This document shows positions 1 to 10,565 of a DNA stretch of 64,000 nt, in pieces. Below the pieces are notes generated by a model. The model had not been told where the DNA came from and searched no databases. It was given only the letters and a program-made list of their open reading frames with translations. This DNA is from Kitasatospora mediocidica KCTC 9733. GTDB taxonomy: Bacteria; Actinomycetota; Actinomycetes; Streptomycetales; Streptomycetaceae. Position numbers and translations under genes: made by a program. The stretch is from positions 1,945,001 to 2,009,000 of the forward strand of contig NZ_JQLN01000005.1 in the NCBI RefSeq assembly GCF_000744225.1. The letters are read 5' to 3'. Within the stretch, counting starts at the first letter, position 1; every line of letters starts with the position of its first letter.

Positions 1-1163
1 ACGGCGGCCTTCGCACGGTCGGCCAGCGCCTCGTCGTGCGGGAACGCCAGCTCGCTGATCAGCAGGGACACCGTGAAACCGATACCCGCCAGGGTCGAGA
101 CCGCGAACAGGTCGGCCCACTTGAGCTGCGGATTGAGCTCCGCACGGGTGAACCGCGCGGCCAGCCAGGTCCCGCCGAAGATGCCGAAGGTCTTCCCGAG
201 CAGCAGCCCGAGCACGATGCCCAGCGGCATGGCCTGGGTGAACACGGCCCGGACCGCCGACGGTGAGATCGTCACCCCGGCCGCGAAGAGCGCGAAGAGC
301 GGCACGGCCACCCCGGCGGAGAGCGGCCGGACCAGGTGCTCGATGTGCTCGCCGGGGGAGTGCTCCTCGCCCTCCTCCCGGTGACAGCGCAGCAGCAGCC
401 CCATGGCGACACCGGCCACGGTGGCGTGCACGCCGCTCTCGTGCATCAGTGCCCAGATGACGAACGCCAGCGGGACGAAGAGGTACCAGCCGTGCACCCC
501 GCGCCGGTGCAGGAACCAGAAGAGCACCAGACCCGCCAGCGAGAGACCGAGCGCCCAGAACTTGATCCCCGAGCTGTAGAAGACCGCGATGATCAGGATC
601 GCGATCAGGTCGTCCACGACCGCGAGGGTCAGCAGGAAGGCCCGCAGGGCGGACGGCAAGTGAGTGCCGACCACGGCCAGCACGCCCAGGGCGAACGCGA
701 TGTCGGTGGCGGTCGGGATCGCCCAGCCGCCCGGGTGGCCTCCGCCGCCGCTGTTGACCGCGGTGAAGACGATCGCGGGGAGTGCCACCCCGCTGACCGC
801 GGCGACCACCGGCAGCGCGGCGGCACTGGGAGAGCGCAGTTCCCCGGCCACGAACTCGCGCTTCAGCTCGATGCCCGCGACGAAGAAGAAGACGCTGAGC
901 AGGCCGTCCTTGGCCCAGTTCTCCAGCGAGAGGTCCAGGTGCAGCGGAGTGGAGGGCCCCACGGTGTAGTCGAGGACGCTCGCGTAGGCAGCCGGCCAGA
1001 CGTTGGCCCAGATGAGTGCGACGACCGCGGCGAGCAGCAGCAGGATGCCTCCGACGGTCTCGGTGCGCAGGGCATCCGTCAGGTAGCGGCGTTCGGGCAG
1101 CGAGAGCCTGCCGAGGAACTGGCGGCGCTGGGTGGGCGGTTCGGTGGGCGGCGGGCTGACCAC
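1..1163 (-). CDS. nhaA: Na+/H+ antiporter NhaA (3' end off window)
   Basis: Inner-membrane sodium/proton exchanger. The reading frame begins at GTG 1163, preceded by AGGAGG at a good distance, and runs off the left edge, so the C-terminus is missing (about 387 residues are visible). It is strongly hydrophobic with about a dozen membrane segments. Family hallmarks are visible: TDIAFALG, and AVVDDLIAI with the paired aspartates that carry the ion in NhaA, plus AGIGFTVSLL near the C-terminus. The N-terminal 20 residues are Pro/Thr-rich and cytosolic. It is transcribed away from the serine hydrolase gene. Family assignment is secure; the exact end is unknown. Confidence 0.95.
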   Translation of the reverse strand, partial: MVSPPPTEPPTQRRQFLGRLSLPERRYLTDALRTETVGGILLLLAAVVALIWANVWPAAYASVLDYTVGPSTPLHLDLSLENWAKDGLLSVFFFVAGIELKREFVAGELRSPSAAALPVVAAVSGVALPAIVFTAVNSGGGGHPGGWAIPTATDIAFALGVLAVVGTHLPSALRAFLLTLAVVDDLIAILIIAVFYSSGIKFWALGLSLAGLVLFWFLHRRGVHGWYLFVPLAFVIWALMHESGVHATVAGVAMGLLLRCHREEGEEHSPGEHIEHLVRPLSAGVAVPLFALFAAGVTISPSAVRAVFTQAMPLGIVLGLLLGKTFGIFGGTWLAARFTRAELNPQLKWADLFAVSTLAGIGFTVSLLISELAFPHDEALADRAKAA

Positions 1164-1588
1164 GCGGGAGGCCTCCTGGGCACGGGACGACGTGTGGATA
1201 CACCTGTGGTGCAGTGCCGACCAGACTTCCCGGCGCGCCTCGGAGACTGTCGCGGATCTTGTCGCGACGTTGACAGTCTACGGGGTGCCGGGAGCCGAAA
1301 ATCCGGTTTGTCGCATTTTATGGCCACTGGCCCTGGTTTGCCGCGCGGACCTCACCTGCTGAGAGGACGGCTCCGGGCCCCGAGCGGGACGGCGGTCAAC
1401 TGGGCTGTCAGCGCCGACGGTTGACTGCGGACGCGGTGACGCCGGGTCCGAACCGATCCGACTTCTGGGTCTGACTGCCCTTTCCCCTAACGGCGTTGAG
1501 CACATGCGACCCCGATGCGCCGACCATATCGTCGAGCCAGTGCGCCGCCCGCTCAGGGCGGCCTCTCGACGTGACGTGGAGGAACCCC
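1164..1588. other. Intergenic region between divergent nhaA and serine hydrolase
   Basis: About 425 bases that must hold the promoters of two divergent genes. Part of it is relatively A+T-rich (about 1290-1325). I see no convincing coding frame or strong hairpin here. Confidence 0.5.
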
Positions 1589-3115
1589 ATGCCCGTTCAG
1601 GAACCGGCCGATTCGGCCGGGCCCGCAGCGGCGGAACCGGCCGACCGGTCCGCAGCGCCCTTCCCGGCAGCGGGAGGTGGGGACGGAGCGCAGGGCGCAC
1701 CGCCCCTGTTACCGGCACCGTCCGCCGGCCCCGCTCGTCCTGTCGCTCCCGCCCTTCCGGTCCTTCCCGCCGCACTCGCGAGTCGTGCCGTCGTGACCGA
1801 CCGCCCCGCGTTGACCGGCCGCACCGCGTACCTGGATCGTCCCCCGTATCCGGACGCCGTGCCCGCCGCCCCGGCTGCCGCCCCCGCCCTCTTCGTCCCC
1901 GGCGCCGTCGTCGCCCGCTCGCGGACCGCCCTCACCAGCGGTCAGAGCGCACCGGACCCGCTCCGCCTCGAACGCCGCCTGCGCCCGCTCTTCCAGGGCC
2001 TCCCACCGGACAGCGGTGTCGCCGTCGCCGTGATCCAGGGCGCGGAGCGGACGGTGGCCTGTCGTGGCTTCACCGACCCGGCCACCGAGCGTCCCGTCAG
2101 GGCGGACACCCGCTTCGAACTCGGATCCGTCACCAAGACCTTCACCGCACTGCTGCTGGCCGAGATGGTGGCCAGGGGCGAGGTCCGGTACGACGATCCG
2201 ATCGACAAGTATCTGCCCGCCGGCGCGGTCCCCGGCTACCCGAGGGAACGGCCGATCACCCTGCTGCACCTCGCCACCCACACCTCGGGTCTTCCGCGGC
2301 TGCCGGTCGGCCTGCTGCCCAACGCGATGCCGCAGTGGTTCACCCGGCCCTGCGCCACCTTCAACGTCGCCCACCTGCTGCGATCCCTGGCCCGGACGCC
2401 GGTGCGCGGCACCCCCGGCGTCCAGGTCCGCTACTCCAGTCTCGGCTGCGGGCTGCTCGGGCTGCTGCTGGAGAACGCGGCGGGCACCCGGTACCAGGAT
2501 CTGCTGGCCGACCGGGTCTGCGATCCGCTCGGACTGGTCGACACGTCCTGTGGCCCCGGCCAGGAGTTCGGCGGCGGCTACCGTCGCGGACGACGGGTGC
2601 CGTCCTTCCGGATCCCCGCGCTGCCGGGCGCGGCGGCCCTGCGCTCCAGCGCGGACGACATGCTGCGCTACCTCCAGGCACATCTGGCGCTGGACGCCGC
2701 GCCGGGCGTGCGGCGCGGTGAGTCGCGCGGCGGCGACCTGGACCCCTTCGTCGCCGGCCCGGCACTGCGGACCGCGCTCGGGGACGTACGGCGTCCGCGG
2801 GTGGCCCGGCGGCTGACCGGGACGCGGGTCTGCCTCAGCTGGAAGCAGCGCTCGGGCGTCCCCGTCGACGGCGAACCCGCGGCCGGTGCCGCGGACGCCG
2901 AGGGCGGGAGGCCGGCGACGGGTGACCGCATGCTGGAGCAGGTGGTCTTCCACGAGGGCAGCACCCGTGGCTTCGCCGCCTTCGCGGGATTCGACCCCGT
3001 CGCCAGGACAGGCCTGGTCGCGCTGATCAGCTCCCCGCCCACCCGGCGCAGGCGGTTCCTGCAGACGGCGTACGACACCCTGCGCGGACTGGCGTCCGAC
3101 CAGGAGCCGCACTGA
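1589..3115 (+). CDS. Serine hydrolase, class C beta-lactamase/D-Ala-D-Ala carboxypeptidase-like
   Basis: Penicillin-binding-protein-like serine hydrolase of 508 residues. ATG 1589 is chosen because GGAGG lies just upstream; the frame is open further upstream but without a better start. The first ~130 residues are Pro/Ala-rich and probably disordered, with no clear signal peptide. The catalytic domain begins near residue 130 and contains S180-V-T-K183 (SxxK nucleophile motif), a YSS triad in place of the usual Y-x-N, and HEGSTRGF near the C-terminus as the third motif (HxG in place of KTG). Family members hydrolyse amide or ester bonds in cell-wall peptides or small esters; the substrate here is unknown. 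Confidence 0.88.
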   Translation: MPVQEPADSAGPAAAEPADRSAAPFPAAGGGDGAQGAPPLLPAPSAGPARPVAPALPVLPAALASRAVVTDRPALTGRTAYLDRPPYPDAVPAAPAAAPALFVPGAVVARSRTALTSGQSAPDPLRLERRLRPLFQGLPPDSGVAVAVIQGAERTVACRGFTDPATERPVRADTRFELGSVTKTFTALLLAEMVARGEVRYDDPIDKYLPAGAVPGYPRERPITLLHLATHTSGLPRLPVGLLPNAMPQWFTRPCATFNVAHLLRSLARTPVRGTPGVQVRYSSLGCGLLGLLLENAAGTRYQDLLADRVCDPLGLVDTSCGPGQEFGGGYRRGRRVPSFRIPALPGAAALRSSADDMLRYLQAHLALDAAPGVRRGESRGGDLDPFVAGPALRTALGDVRRPRVARRLTGTRVCLSWKQRSGVPVDGEPAAGAADAEGGRPATGDRMLEQVVFHEGSTRGFAAFAGFDPVARTGLVALISSPPTRRRRFLQTAYDTLRGLASDQEPH

Positions 3116-3180
3116 CGCGGCGGCGGCCCGCCCCGTGACCGGCGCGGGACGGGCCGAGGCCGCGGATGTCAGCCGGATAC

Positions 3181-3223
3181 GACGGCGGCCGCCCCCGCTT
3201 GCGCTGCGGGGGCGGCCGCCGTC
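3181..3223. terminator. Bidirectional terminator hairpin
   Basis: Perfect 18-bp G+C-rich stem (3181-3198 with 3206-3223) and a 7-base loop, located between the convergent serine hydrolase and acetyl-CoA synthetase genes. Position and symmetry fit a shared terminator; there is no long T-tract. Confidence 0.85.
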
Positions 3224-3258
3224 ATGTTCCGACGTGTTCCGTCGCGATCCTGGAGGGA

Positions 3259-5214
<1,956 letters not shown>

Positions 5215-5369
5215 CGCGAACTCCTCATCGAGTCTCTTCGTGGTGCTTTCCCCCCCGGGGAGAGAAGCGCCAGTGCTGCGGGTTTTTTCCCTCTGGTGGG
5301 ATTGTCCCGTGTGTCCCAGCGGACAGCTCACCAGGCGAAGGGTCGGTTGACAAGGGCCACCCGGAAAAT

Positions 5370-5381
5370 TGGTGTAGACCT
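5370..5381. promoter_or_regulatory. Weak DasR-like palindrome upstream of acs
   Basis: TGGTGTAGACCT resembles the DasR site core TGGTCTAGACCA with two mismatches. It lies 156 bases upstream of the acs start in the 558-base divergent spacer 5215-5772, which otherwise shows no coding frame. Resemblance only; many such matches occur by chance. Confidence 0.2.
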
Positions 5382-5772
5382 CTTCTCGAGGGAAGGTCGG
5401 ATTTTCGTACAGGGCGGCGATTTTCGAGCAGAGGTACGACACTCGGGGCCGGTTCTTACGGTTCGGGGAGCCTCGCCGAACGGATCCGGGTGGGTCTGTC
5501 GGGGGTGACGCCCGGATCGTCTCCCGATCGTCGCCGCACCGAGTCTTGACGCTCAGTGAGTGCGGTAGTCCCCTGGAGTAACCAGTCCGCTGAAGCCGGC
5601 GCGGGCCCACTACACACGGTTTCTGCTCGTCAGTCTGTCTGTCATTTTGTCAGTTCGCCGTACTCGCATCGCGGTGCCCCAACCGCGCGACGTGCTGCCG
5701 CTGTCCGGCCGCGCGGTCGCCCAGGGGGAGCGAACGCGCGGCGCCGGTGCGGTGCTTCGGGGAAGGCCAGCC

Positions 5773-6297
5773 ATGTCGGGAACGCCTGCCAGTCCTGCAC
5801 CCCTTCCGAGACCGGGCGACTTCGCGGTCGTCCGCATGCACGGCACCGCGGGTGCCCTCATCCATGTCGGGCAGTGGCTCAACGGGGACGGCTTCGCCGA
5901 CGTCGAGCACGCCTTCGTTCTGGTCGGTGACGACGAGTTGGTGGAGGCCGAGCCGGGCGGTGCCCGGCTGACGCCGGTCTCGGCCTACGACGGGCGTCAG
6001 GTGCGTTGGTCGAGCGGCCACATCCAGCTGACCAGCGATCAGCGCGCGGCGATCGTCGCGGCGGCACGCGGCTACCTCGGCGTCCCCTACAGCTTCCTCG
6101 ACTACGCGGCGCTGGCAGCGCACCGCTTCCGGCTTCCGGGCAGCGGTTCCCTCAAGGACTATGTGGGCGACACTCGGCACCAGATCTGCTCCCAACTGGT
6201 CGACCAGTGCTATCAGGACGCCGGAGTCCATCTGTTCCGCGACGGTCGGTGGCCCGGCTATGTGACCCCGGCCGACCTCGACAACCTGCTGGGGTAG
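5773..6297 (+). CDS. YiiX/DUF830-like permuted papain-fold protein
   Basis: A 174-residue protein, start ATG 5773 with GGAAGG upstream. It looks like the circularly permuted NlpC/P60 (YiiX, DUF830) family. The N-terminal part carries the His motif in VEHAFVLV (H46) and the C-terminal part the nucleophile in ICSQLVDQ (C139), the expected order for the permuted fold. The phrase PRPGDFAVVRMHG resembles the family's typical N-terminal RPGDI stretch, and GVPYSFLDYAAL is also typical. No signal peptide is visible, so it is probably cytosolic. Family members may cleave amide or lipid ester bonds; the substrate is unknown. Confidence 0.75.
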   Translation: MSGTPASPAPLPRPGDFAVVRMHGTAGALIHVGQWLNGDGFADVEHAFVLVGDDELVEAEPGGARLTPVSAYDGRQVRWSSGHIQLTSDQRAAIVAAARGYLGVPYSFLDYAALAAHRFRLPGSGSLKDYVGDTRHQICSQLVDQCYQDAGVHLFRDGRWPGYVTPADLDNLLG

Positions 6298-6421
6298 CGG
6301 GATCGCCCGGATCCGACGGATTGACCGGATGTCGCAGACGCCGGCTGCCGCATGACGCGGCGGTCGGCGTTTTGCGCGAGCTCTTGACGCGGAGGGAGTG
6401 GGACGCCACCATCCACTTGTG

Positions 6422-6440
6422 GTTAGGAAACTTTACTAAC
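6422..6440. promoter_or_regulatory. 19-bp imperfect palindrome upstream of chitinase
   Basis: GTTAGGAAACTTTACTAAC: 9-base arms with one mismatch around a central C, about 140 bases before the chitinase ATG in an otherwise G+C-rich spacer. Position and symmetry suggest an operator for a regulator of a secreted glycan hydrolase. Confidence 0.5.
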
Positions 6441-6580
6441 TGCATGTCGCGCCGCGCCCATGTCGGCATCGACTGCCGCGCATGCCGCGACCCGCACGTC
6501 ACGGCATGCGCGGCGCGGTCCTGTTCGTCCCGGCCCCCATGGCACCAGTCCCCGGCCGTCCATGGATCTGAAAGGTTGTC

Positions 6581-7519
6581 ATGAACAAGCAACTTCGATT
6601 CGGAGCCCTCGCCCTCGCCGCGACCGCCCTCCCGCTCGGCTTGACCGCAGTCACCGCCGCCCCCGCCCAGGCAGCGACCGCGTTCCCCGCGCACTACGCC
6701 GCGCCCTACCTGCAGATCGGCGGGTCGGACACCGGCGACCTGGCCGCCGACCGCAAGGCCAGCGGCCTGCAGTACTACACGCTCGCCTTTCTGACGCCGA
6801 AGTCCGGCTGCACCCCGATGTGGGAGGACGGCAACGACTCGCTCGGCGCCTTCACCTCCCAGGTCAACGCCTTCAGGTCGGCCGGCGGCAACGTCATCAT
6901 CTCCTTCGGCGGAGAGGCCGGCGGCGAGCTCGCCCAAACCTGCACCTCGGTCTCCAGCCTGACCGCCGCGTACGCCAACGTGGTCAAGACCTACGGTGTG
7001 ACCAGGCTCGACTTCGACATCGAGGGCAGCGTGCTGGACGACACCGCGTCCAACGCCCGCCGGGACCAGGCGCTCGCGGCGCTGCAGAAGTCCAACCCCT
7101 CGGTCCAGGTCGACTTCACGGTGCCGGTCGACCCGACCGGTCTGGAGTCGAACGCTCTCAACCTGCTCAAGGACGCCAAGAGCAAGGGCGTCGCGGTGAA
7201 CCTGGTGAACATCATGACCATGGACTTCGGCGACGGGCAGAACGCCCTGAAGGACGCCGAGTCCGCGGCCAACGCCACCCACGGGCAGCTCGCCGCTATC
7301 TACGGCGGGAGTTCGGCCCAGGTCTGGGCCAAGATCGGGCTGACCCCGATCGCCGGTCGCAATGACGACAACGAGAACTTCACCCAGTCCAACGCCGGCA
7401 CCCTGGAGAGCTTCGCGGCCTCGAAGGGCGTGCAGGAGCTGTCCTTCTGGGAGGTCGACGGCTACGACAAGGCCGCCGGGTACGCCTACTCGAAGATCTT
7501 CAACAAGATCACCAGCTGA
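6581..7519 (+). CDS. Secreted GH18 chitinase, single catalytic domain
   Basis: Secreted glycoside hydrolase of 312 residues. The first ~31 residues form a Sec signal peptide ending AAPAQA. The rest is a TIM-barrel domain: NVIISFGGEAGG is the family SxGG strand and RLDFDIEG contains D144, D146 and E148, the DxDxE catalytic motif with E148 as the acid. MTMDFG and SFWEVDGY fit later barrel strands. There is no carbohydrate-binding domain, so it resembles the small Streptomyces chitinase-C-like or endo-beta-N-acetylglucosaminidase-like GH18 enzymes. Start ATG 6581 follows GAAAGG. Likely substrate is chitin or a GlcNAc-containing glycan; expression may be controlled through the palindrome at 6422-6440. 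Confidence 0.92.
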   Translation: MNKQLRFGALALAATALPLGLTAVTAAPAQAATAFPAHYAAPYLQIGGSDTGDLAADRKASGLQYYTLAFLTPKSGCTPMWEDGNDSLGAFTSQVNAFRSAGGNVIISFGGEAGGELAQTCTSVSSLTAAYANVVKTYGVTRLDFDIEGSVLDDTASNARRDQALAALQKSNPSVQVDFTVPVDPTGLESNALNLLKDAKSKGVAVNLVNIMTMDFGDGQNALKDAESAANATHGQLAAIYGGSSAQVWAKIGLTPIAGRNDDNENFTQSNAGTLESFAASKGVQELSFWEVDGYDKAAGYAYSKIFNKITS

Positions 7520-7603
7520 CAGCTGCGGTCGGCCGACTCCGCGCCACCCCTGAACGCGCGGACCCTGAACGGGCGGCACCTCAACGCGCCGCCCCGACTG
7601 TGC

Positions 7604-7642
7604 CGCCCCTGCCAGGCCGATGCCTCCGGCCTGGCAGGGGCG
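7604..7642. terminator. Terminator hairpin between chitinase and SulP-CA gene
   Basis: Perfect 15-bp stem (7604-7618 with 7628-7642) and a 9-base loop, between convergent genes. Confidence 0.8.
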
Positions 7643-7648
7643 TTCCGT

Positions 7649-7684
7649 GTCGTCAGAAGTCCGGACCACGGGACTCCTGACGAC
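7649..7684. terminator. Second hairpin of the tandem terminator
   Basis: GTCGTCAG pairs with CTGACGAC, extended inward by five more pairs after one mismatch. It lies just after the first hairpin and before the stop of the minus-strand gene, so the two may serve opposite directions. Confidence 0.55.
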
Positions 7685-7746
7685 AGGACACGGCACGAAC
7701 CCCGCACGGCCGGCACCGCACGGCACGGCACCCACCCGTCTCGACC

Positions 7747-10065
7747 TCAGGCCGCGCTGGCGATCTCGCGCGCTCCCGCGACGGCGGCGAAGCGCCCGGT
7801 GGCCGGGTCCAGGACGTAGGCCTGCGCCGTGGCGAAGTCGAAGTACATCCCGACCAGGCGCAGCGTGCCGGCCAGGACGCCGCGCTCCACCGCCGGATTG
7901 GCCAGCAACTGGTCGAGCTGCTGGACCACGTTGGTGATGCAGAGCTGCTCGACCTCGTCCGCGACCGGGCGGTCCTCGAACTCCGCGGGAACCCGGGCGA
8001 GCCTGGCCAGCGCGCCACGTCCGTTGCGCAGCCACCGGGCCAGCGGGGTGGGCTTGCCGGGCTGCTCGTGAACGCCGTTGAGCAGGGCCTTCATTGCTCC
8101 GCAGCCGGAGTGCCCGCACACGGTGATGCTGCGCACCTCCAGGACCTCGACGGCGTACTGCACCGCGGCTGCCACGGAGTCGTCGGCGGCGCCGGGCTCG
8201 TAGGGTGCGGGGACCAGGTTGCCGACATTGCGGACTGTGAAGAGGTCGCCCGGGCCGCTGCTGGTGATCATGCTGGTAACCATGCGCGAGTCGGCACAGG
8301 TGAGGAAGAGCTGCGACGGTGTCTGACCCTCCCGGGCAAGCCGCGCGAGTTCCGGACGGACCAGCGGTGCGGTGTGCGTCTGGAAGCCGCGCACTCCGTC
8401 GAGCAGTCGCCCGTGCGGGTCCTCCTGCTGGTCGATGCAGTGATGGCCCATCCACGGAGTCCAGGCACGGCAGCGGTGCGGACCGGGTGAACTGCCGGAG
8501 CGCACCGTGCCGTCGGGGTCGAGGGCCTCGTCCTCCTGTCGCTTGGTCAGCATCGCCACCTGGCCGCCGCGGGCGATGTGCCCGCCTCGCCAGGCGTGCA
8601 GCGCCTCGTACGCGGCGTGGTCGAGGAAGGAGCCGTCATGGCAGATCGTGACGCGTGATCCGACCGGGATCGCGCCGAGCGTCCTGGTCAGCCGCGGCAC
8701 CGTGACAAAGGTCAGCGGACCGTGCATCTCCACCTCGTACGAGCCGTCCGGCCTGGCGACGACGTCCACGTGCGCCCGGGTGAGGCGGTAGAGAGCGAGC
8801 AGTATCGCGGTCGCGCCGCCGAGTGCGACGCCGAGCGGGACGTCGAGCAGCACGACGCCCAGCACGGTGACCAGATAGACCGGGAACTCCCGGTGCCGGT
8901 GCACCTTGCGGATGTGCGCGAAGCTCACCATCTGGATGCCCACCACCATCACCAGCGCCGCCAGTGCGGCCAGCGGGATCCGGCGCAGGCCCCCGGTCAG
9001 CGCGAGCGCGGCGAGCAGGACCCAGACCCCGTGCAGGACGGCCGACCACCGGGTGCGGGCGCCGGCCCGGACGTTGGCCGAGCTGCGGACGGCGCCCCCG
9101 GCCACCGGCAGACCGCCGAGCACGCCGGTGAGCATGTTGGCGATGCCCTGCCCGCGCAGTTCTCGGTCGAGGTCCCCGGCGCCGCCGCTGAGCCGGTCCA
9201 CCGCGACCGCGCAGAGCAGGGACTCCACGCTGGCCACCGCGGTGACGGTGAGGATGGCGCCGAGGATGCCGAGCAGTGAGCCGTGCGGCAGGGCGGCGAA
9301 GTCGTGATCGCGCCAGCTGGGCAGCTCGACCCGGGCCAGCTGGAAGTTGCCGGCGATGGCCAGGGCGGTGCCGCCGGCGACTGCGGCCAGCGCCGCGGGC
9401 ACGCGGTTCAGCCAGGAGCCGATCCGTCCGGCCGCGCCGGGCAGTTGGTGCAGCCGCGGCCACCCGTACAGGGTCGCGATCGCCAGCAGGCCGACGGCCA
9501 GTGCGGGCGGGTGAGGACCGCTGAGCTGGGCGGGCAGCGCGATCAGATTGGCGAGCGCGGAGCTCTGTGGGGAGCCGCCGAGCACCACGTGGAGCTGCGC
9601 GACCGCGATGGTGATCCCCACCCCGGCCAGCATGCCGTGCACCACGGCGGGCGAGACCGCGAGCGCGGAGCGCGCCACGCGTACCGCCCCGAGCAGCAGT
9701 TGGAGCAGGCCGGCGGCCACCGTGATGGCGCAGGTGGCACGCCAGCCGTACTGGGTGATGAGCCCGGCGGTGATCACGGTCAACGCTGCGGAGGGCCCGC
9801 TGACCTGGAGCGGCGTGCCGCCCAGCAGACCGGCGGTGATGCCGCCGACCGCTGCGGCCACCAGCCCGGCGGTCAACGGTGCTCCGGTCGCCAGCGCGAT
9901 TCCGAGCGAGAAGGGAACGGCGATCAGGAAGACGACCAGGGAGGCCGGCAGGTCCTGGGCCGTGGGCAGCTTGGCGCGCAGGCCGATCTGGGAGTCGGGC
10001 CGAGTGGGCGGGGAGTGGCTGTCAGGTGTGGTGTCGGCGGGGCGGAGAGTGCTGTCGTGGGTCAT
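7747..10065 (-). CDS. SulP-family anion transporter fused to beta-carbonic anhydrase
   Basis: A 772-residue fusion, start ATG 10065. Residues ~40-450 form a SulP/SLC26 permease with ~11-12 membrane segments and the family stretch LQVSGPSAALTVITAG. Then comes a STAS-like region, GSYEVEMHGPLTFVTVPRL onward. After a Pro/Asp-rich linker, residues ~565-772 form a complete beta-carbonic anhydrase: C590-A-D-S-R holds the first zinc ligand and Asp-Arg dyad, and H652-S-G-C655 the other two ligands. The fusion suggests bicarbonate (or another anion) uptake coupled to CO2/HCO3- interconversion at the membrane. SulP-CA fusions are known in actinobacteria. The spacer upstream contains a MITE-like element. 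Confidence 0.93.
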   Translation of the reverse strand: MTHDSTLRPADTTPDSHSPPTRPDSQIGLRAKLPTAQDLPASLVVFLIAVPFSLGIALATGAPLTAGLVAAAVGGITAGLLGGTPLQVSGPSAALTVITAGLITQYGWRATCAITVAAGLLQLLLGAVRVARSALAVSPAVVHGMLAGVGITIAVAQLHVVLGGSPQSSALANLIALPAQLSGPHPPALAVGLLAIATLYGWPRLHQLPGAAGRIGSWLNRVPAALAAVAGGTALAIAGNFQLARVELPSWRDHDFAALPHGSLLGILGAILTVTAVASVESLLCAVAVDRLSGGAGDLDRELRGQGIANMLTGVLGGLPVAGGAVRSSANVRAGARTRWSAVLHGVWVLLAALALTGGLRRIPLAALAALVMVVGIQMVSFAHIRKVHRHREFPVYLVTVLGVVLLDVPLGVALGGATAILLALYRLTRAHVDVVARPDGSYEVEMHGPLTFVTVPRLTRTLGAIPVGSRVTICHDGSFLDHAAYEALHAWRGGHIARGGQVAMLTKRQEDEALDPDGTVRSGSSPGPHRCRAWTPWMGHHCIDQQEDPHGRLLDGVRGFQTHTAPLVRPELARLAREGQTPSQLFLTCADSRMVTSMITSSGPGDLFTVRNVGNLVPAPYEPGAADDSVAAAVQYAVEVLEVRSITVCGHSGCGAMKALLNGVHEQPGKPTPLARWLRNGRGALARLARVPAEFEDRPVADEVEQLCITNVVQQLDQLLANPAVERGVLAGTLRLVGMYFDFATAQAYVLDPATGRFAAVAGAREIASAA

Positions 10066-10314
10066 GGCGTCCCGTCTTTCCGGAGGAACGAACGCAGTCA
10101 AGTCCGGTGCGGTACCAGGGATCGGATCGGCTGTCGTGGGTCGCGACGGTGGGGCGGGATGGCGCGGGCACGGTGCCGACGGGTGGGGCGGCCCGTGAGC
10201 CATCGGAACTCTGGTTGATCAAGACTTGGTAAACGGTGGGTAATGGAAGCTTCGCATAGCGTAAGTATGTGCGGGAGCCATCGGGCCCAGATTCACCCCA
10301 CCGGGTGATTGCTA

Positions 10315-10429
10315 GTGCCGCGTCAGGCAACTTTTGCCCGTCAAGGAGCGGCTCCCCCAGCCTTCGGCCGGTGCGGCGAGAGTGCGTGCCGGGCGTCGCG
10401 ACGGGGGTGAAGGCTGCCTGACGCGGCAC
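10315..10429. mobile_element. 115-bp MITE-like element with perfect terminal inverted repeats
   Basis: Both ends carry the same perfect 15-bp inverted repeat (GTGCCGCGTCAGGCA at 10315-10329, its complement at 10415-10429), flanking about 85 bases without a plausible gene. It lies in the 500-base spacer between two same-strand genes. No clear target duplication is visible. The structure fits a transposon-derived MITE or an IS end-to-end remnant; it could also fold as a long hairpin and terminate the upstream side. Confidence 0.55.
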
Positions 10430-10565
10430 AAGGGGGCGACTCGCGCGTGGCACGGACGCGCGCCGAGGGCGGTCGACGCCGGGCGCATGCCGAACGGCCG
10501 GCGTCGCACCCGGACGGGGGTGCTACGCCGGCGGCCGGGCAGTGCGGTCAGCCGTGAGGGGGCGC

